Positions 61,944-64,000 of a stretch of 64,000 nt of DNA are shown piece after piece. Origin of the DNA: JASDSY01 sp041441465 (GTDB taxonomy: Bacteria > Muiribacteriota > UBA9980); contig JASDSY010000032.1 in the NCBI GenBank assembly GCA_041441465.1, forward strand, positions 1-64,000, given 5' to 3'. Made by a program: the position numbers and the translations under genes. The stretch's first letter is position 1, and each line of letters opens with the position of its first letter. Below the pieces are notes generated by a model. That model did not search any database. It was given only the letters and a program-made list of their open reading frames with translations, and was not told the DNA's origin.

Positions 61944-63068
61944 TTATATCAAATAGTTAAAAAGATAGCCTACGATTAATATCCCTACCGATACGACTCC
62001 GACAAATACGGCAATTAACTGCCATTTCAAAACTTTTTTCAAAATTATGATTTCAGGAAGCGAAAGGCCGATAACTGCCATCATAAAGGCGAGAACAGTT
62101 CCGAGCGCCGCGCCTTTTTCCATAAGCGCTTTTATAATAGGTATTATTCCTGCCGCGTTCGAATACATCGGAACGCCGAGTAAAACCGCCGCAGGAACAG
62201 ACCACCATGCGCCCTTTCCCATTATCGCGGCCATTTCGTTTTCGGGAACATAGCCGTGGATGCCGGCGCCTATCGCAATACCGAAAACTATGTAAATCCA
62301 TACTTTATAAACTATTTCATGAACGGCGCCGACAGCGTAATTTATTCTGTCGTTCCATGTCATTTTTTCTTCGCCTGTTTCATTGTTTCCCATTTTTACG
62401 CTGAATACCCACTCTTCGATATATCTTTCGAGTTTTAATATGCCTATTACGTAACCTGCGAGTATCGCTATAAAAAGGCCTGTAAATAAATACAAAGCCG
62501 CGACTTTTATGCCGAACATGCCGTAGAGCAGGACAAGCGCGACTTCATTTATCATCGGTGCTGAAATAAGGAATGAAAAAGTGACTCCAAGAGGTACGCC
62601 GGTTTCGACGAAGCCTATAAATAAAGGAATCGCAGAGCATGAGCAAAACGGAGTTACAATTCCAAGCGTTGCGGCCATTACGTTTCCGATAAATTCATTG
62701 CGGCCGGCGAGCATTGCCCTTGTGCGTTCTGCTGTGAAAAACGACCTTATTATTCCGACAAAAAAAACTACTATTATGAGAAGCATTAAGACTTTTGGAA
62801 TTTCAAAAATTAAAAACTCGATGGCGCTTCCGAAATGAGTGCCGGCGGTTAAGTTTAAAAGGTTATATGTCAAAAATTTTGCGATTTTATCGAGATTTGA
62901 ATACAGAGCGTACCATAAAATTACGCCCAAAAAGATTTTAGAATATAACAAAATATTGATATTTGATTTTGCGGCATTATTATTTGAGGTATGTTCATTA
63001 CACGGGCATGTGCTGGATTCGGCTGTTTGTTCTATAGTTTTTGCTGCCTCTTCAATTTTAGTTGACAT
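61944..63068 (-). CDS. Permease (UPF0718/ArsP_1 type)
   Basis: A 374-residue polytopic protein with about 9-10 hydrophobic helices. The family motif TPFCSCSAIPLFIGFVE is near residue 150, with a paired late motif GVPMYSNAAGIIPII. The N-terminal cytoplasmic stretch has STCPCNEH, a possible metal site. Known relatives include ArsP-like organoarsenical permeases. The substrate here is open. ATG 63068 is preceded by AAAGGACA. It is the last gene of a minus-strand run thioredoxin-ccdA-permease, an association known in other genomes. Confidence 0.85.
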   Translation of the reverse strand: MSTKIEEAAKTIEQTAESSTCPCNEHTSNNNAAKSNINILLYSKIFLGVILWYALYSNLDKIAKFLTYNLLNLTAGTHFGSAIEFLIFEIPKVLMLLIIVVFFVGIIRSFFTAERTRAMLAGRNEFIGNVMAATLGIVTPFCSCSAIPLFIGFVETGVPLGVTFSFLISAPMINEVALVLLYGMFGIKVAALYLFTGLFIAILAGYVIGILKLERYIEEWVFSVKMGNNETGEEKMTWNDRINYAVGAVHEIVYKVWIYIVFGIAIGAGIHGYVPENEMAAIMGKGAWWSVPAAVLLGVPMYSNAAGIIPIIKALMEKGAALGTVLAFMMAVIGLSLPEIIILKKVLKWQLIAVFVGVVSVGILIVGYLFNYLI

Positions 63069-63186
63069 ATAAATATTGTCCTTTCGATTAGTTTGAAAAA
63101 AATAAAGCAAATTGCAGAAATGACAATTCGCTTTATTTCTATATTTTTTTTAAATTAAAAACTTAACTCAAGTTTTGCGTTTAACT

Positions 63187-63888
63187 TTATTGCGTTATAA
63201 AATAAATTCCCACGCCAAGTATTAAAACTGCGGCTACTTTTTTAAATACTTTATTGGTCCATGCCAGTTTTTCAGATGAAATAAGATTTTGTGCCGCGCC
63301 GATTGAGGTGCCGGCGATTATAATTAAAACCGAGTGGCCTATAGCGTATGCAAAAAGCAGTGTGCCGCCGTAAGTGTAGCTTCCTCCTTTGGCCATATAC
63401 GCAAGAATTACCGCCAAAACCGGTACTGCGCATGGCGCTGACACAATGCCAAATAATGCGCCGAGAACTATGGCGCCGAGAGGGCCTTTCCATGTAACTT
63501 TCGATGTTAACATAGATAAACGGTTGCTTTTAAATTCAAGCATTCCGAGAAGGTGCAGCGACATTAAAACGCAGATAAAAAAAATTATGTAATTCCAATG
63601 TTTGCCGACATTTCCGAAAAGCTTGCCGAATGCCACCGCAAAAATTCCAAGTCCGGTGAATGTCAGGCCTATGCCGAGAACGAATAAAAACGAGAAAATT
63701 AAAGATTTTTTAAATCCTTTAAAATCATCGTATCCTCCGACAAAGCCCATCATTAGAGGCACCATCGCAAGGACGCAGGGGTTTGATGCTGTAAGAAGGC
63801 CGCCGAGAAAAGCCGCGATAACAGCGAAAAGCGGATTTGTTGAGATGTAGCTTCCCATGTTTTGAATAAAGGATTCAAGAAATTCCAT
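63187..63888 (-). CDS. ccdA: CcdA-type thiol-disulfide transporter
   Basis: A 233-residue membrane protein of the CcdA/DsbD-beta family with six hydrophobic helices. It moves reducing equivalents from cytoplasmic thioredoxin across the membrane. The two redox segments are ASNPCVLAMVPLMMGF near residue 37 and GIVSAPCAVPVLAVIL near residue 152. Each has a Cys-Pro-like context. The start overlaps the thioredoxin stop by one base (TAATG), so the two are coupled. Confidence 0.9.
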   Translation of the reverse strand: MEFLESFIQNMGSYISTNPLFAVIAAFLGGLLTASNPCVLAMVPLMMGFVGGYDDFKGFKKSLIFSFLFVLGIGLTFTGLGIFAVAFGKLFGNVGKHWNYIIFFICVLMSLHLLGMLEFKSNRLSMLTSKVTWKGPLGAIVLGALFGIVSAPCAVPVLAVILAYMAKGGSYTYGGTLLFAYAIGHSVLIIIAGTSIGAAQNLISSEKLAWTNKVFKKVAAVLILGVGIYFITQ

Positions 63889-64000
63889 TATAATTTAGCT
63901 CCTAATTCTTTTAATTTAGCTGTAATTTCTTCTTTCGGGTAAAATCCTTCATGACGGAATATTTCGTTTTCTTTAGAATCAAGGAATATCTGAGTAGGTA
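63888..64000 (-). CDS. Thioredoxin-like protein (C-terminal part, cut by window edge)
   Basis: The last ~37 residues of a thioredoxin-fold protein: PTQIFLDSKENEIFRHEGFY followed by PKEEITAKLKELGAKL and a TAA stop. The cis-Pro (here PTQ) and FRHEGF motif are typical of small thioredoxins coupled to CcdA. The active-site CxxC lies outside the window. The stop codon overlaps the ccdA start. Confidence 0.85.
   Translation of the reverse strand, partial: PTQIFLDSKENEIFRHEGFYPKEEITAKLKELGAKL

Noticed and set aside
1..64000. tRNA, rRNA or CRISPR elements
   Set aside because: I looked through the intergenic gaps for cloverleaf patterns with GTTCGA arms, rRNA cores and regularly spaced repeats, and saw none.

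Overview
The window comes from an AT-rich bacterial chromosome. Its core genes are rpoB, rpoC, topA, dprA, smg, trmFO, dapA and the c-di-AMP synthase pair cdaA/cdaR. I cannot assign a phylum with confidence. A very large insertion inside the trigger loop of RpoC, of the SI3 type, points to a diderm-type lineage. A triple-rubredoxin protein and folate-dependent TrmFO fit an anaerobe. An uncultivated candidate phylum such as Wallbacteria or Riflebacteria is only a guess from memory. I found no rRNA, tRNA, CRISPR array or intact insertion sequence.

Layout. 1-10.5 kb: a defence-like island with an Eco57I-type DNA methyltransferase, an opposed HEPN/MNT toxin-antitoxin-type pair, a small DUF2442 protein, and a 1743-residue DUF1998 helicase with a nuclease-like tail. 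10.5-11.5 kb: a hairpin-rich, locally GC-rich non-coding stretch with a diverged direct repeat. 11.5-14.8 kb: a membrane GT-C-like protein, a small lipoprotein and a triple-rubredoxin/cupin protein. 14.9-25.9 kb: dapA, cdaA-cdaR, a HEAT-repeat protein, then dprA-smg-topA-trmFO. 26.1-38.4 kb: rpoB-rpoC behind their own strong promoter and a structured leader, not behind rplJL. Both subunits are unusually long, 1622 and 2329 residues. 38.5-45.3 kb: a DUF1015 protein, a secreted thioredoxin/TPR pair, mobB, a PycTM-like membrane protein, a cysteine desulfurase and a RING-like protein. 45.4-52 kb: a TPR/zinc-ribbon protein translationally coupled to a GAF-adenylate cyclase, an aminotransferase and a secreted carboxypeptidase-regulatory-domain protein. 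52-56.1 kb: a secreted clostripain-family protease, then cstA and a PAS protein that share a duplicated promoter-leader cassette. 56.4-64 kb: a nucleotidyltransferase-fold protein, an ECF sigma/VOC fusion with an internal ribosome-binding site, a DMT transporter, the NAD(P)HX repair enzyme, a Dabb protein, and a permease-ccdA-thioredoxin operon cut by the right edge.

Regulation. Six good promoters (dapA, rpoB, DUF1015, thioredoxin, TPR/cyclase, clostripain) share a -35 of TTGACA, TTGACT or TTGATT, a 17-bp spacer and a TGN extension before the -10. The cstA and PAS promoters instead have -10 TATGTT without TGN and carry conserved flanks, which suggests joint regulation.

The strongest unusual signals are: (1) the roughly 1000-residue trigger-loop insertion of RpoC; (2) about nine copies of one ~45-residue module spread over RpoB and RpoC; (3) the methyltransferase/DUF1998-helicase island; (4) the duplicated cstA/PAS promoter cassette; (5) the sigma/VOC fusion with an internal start.
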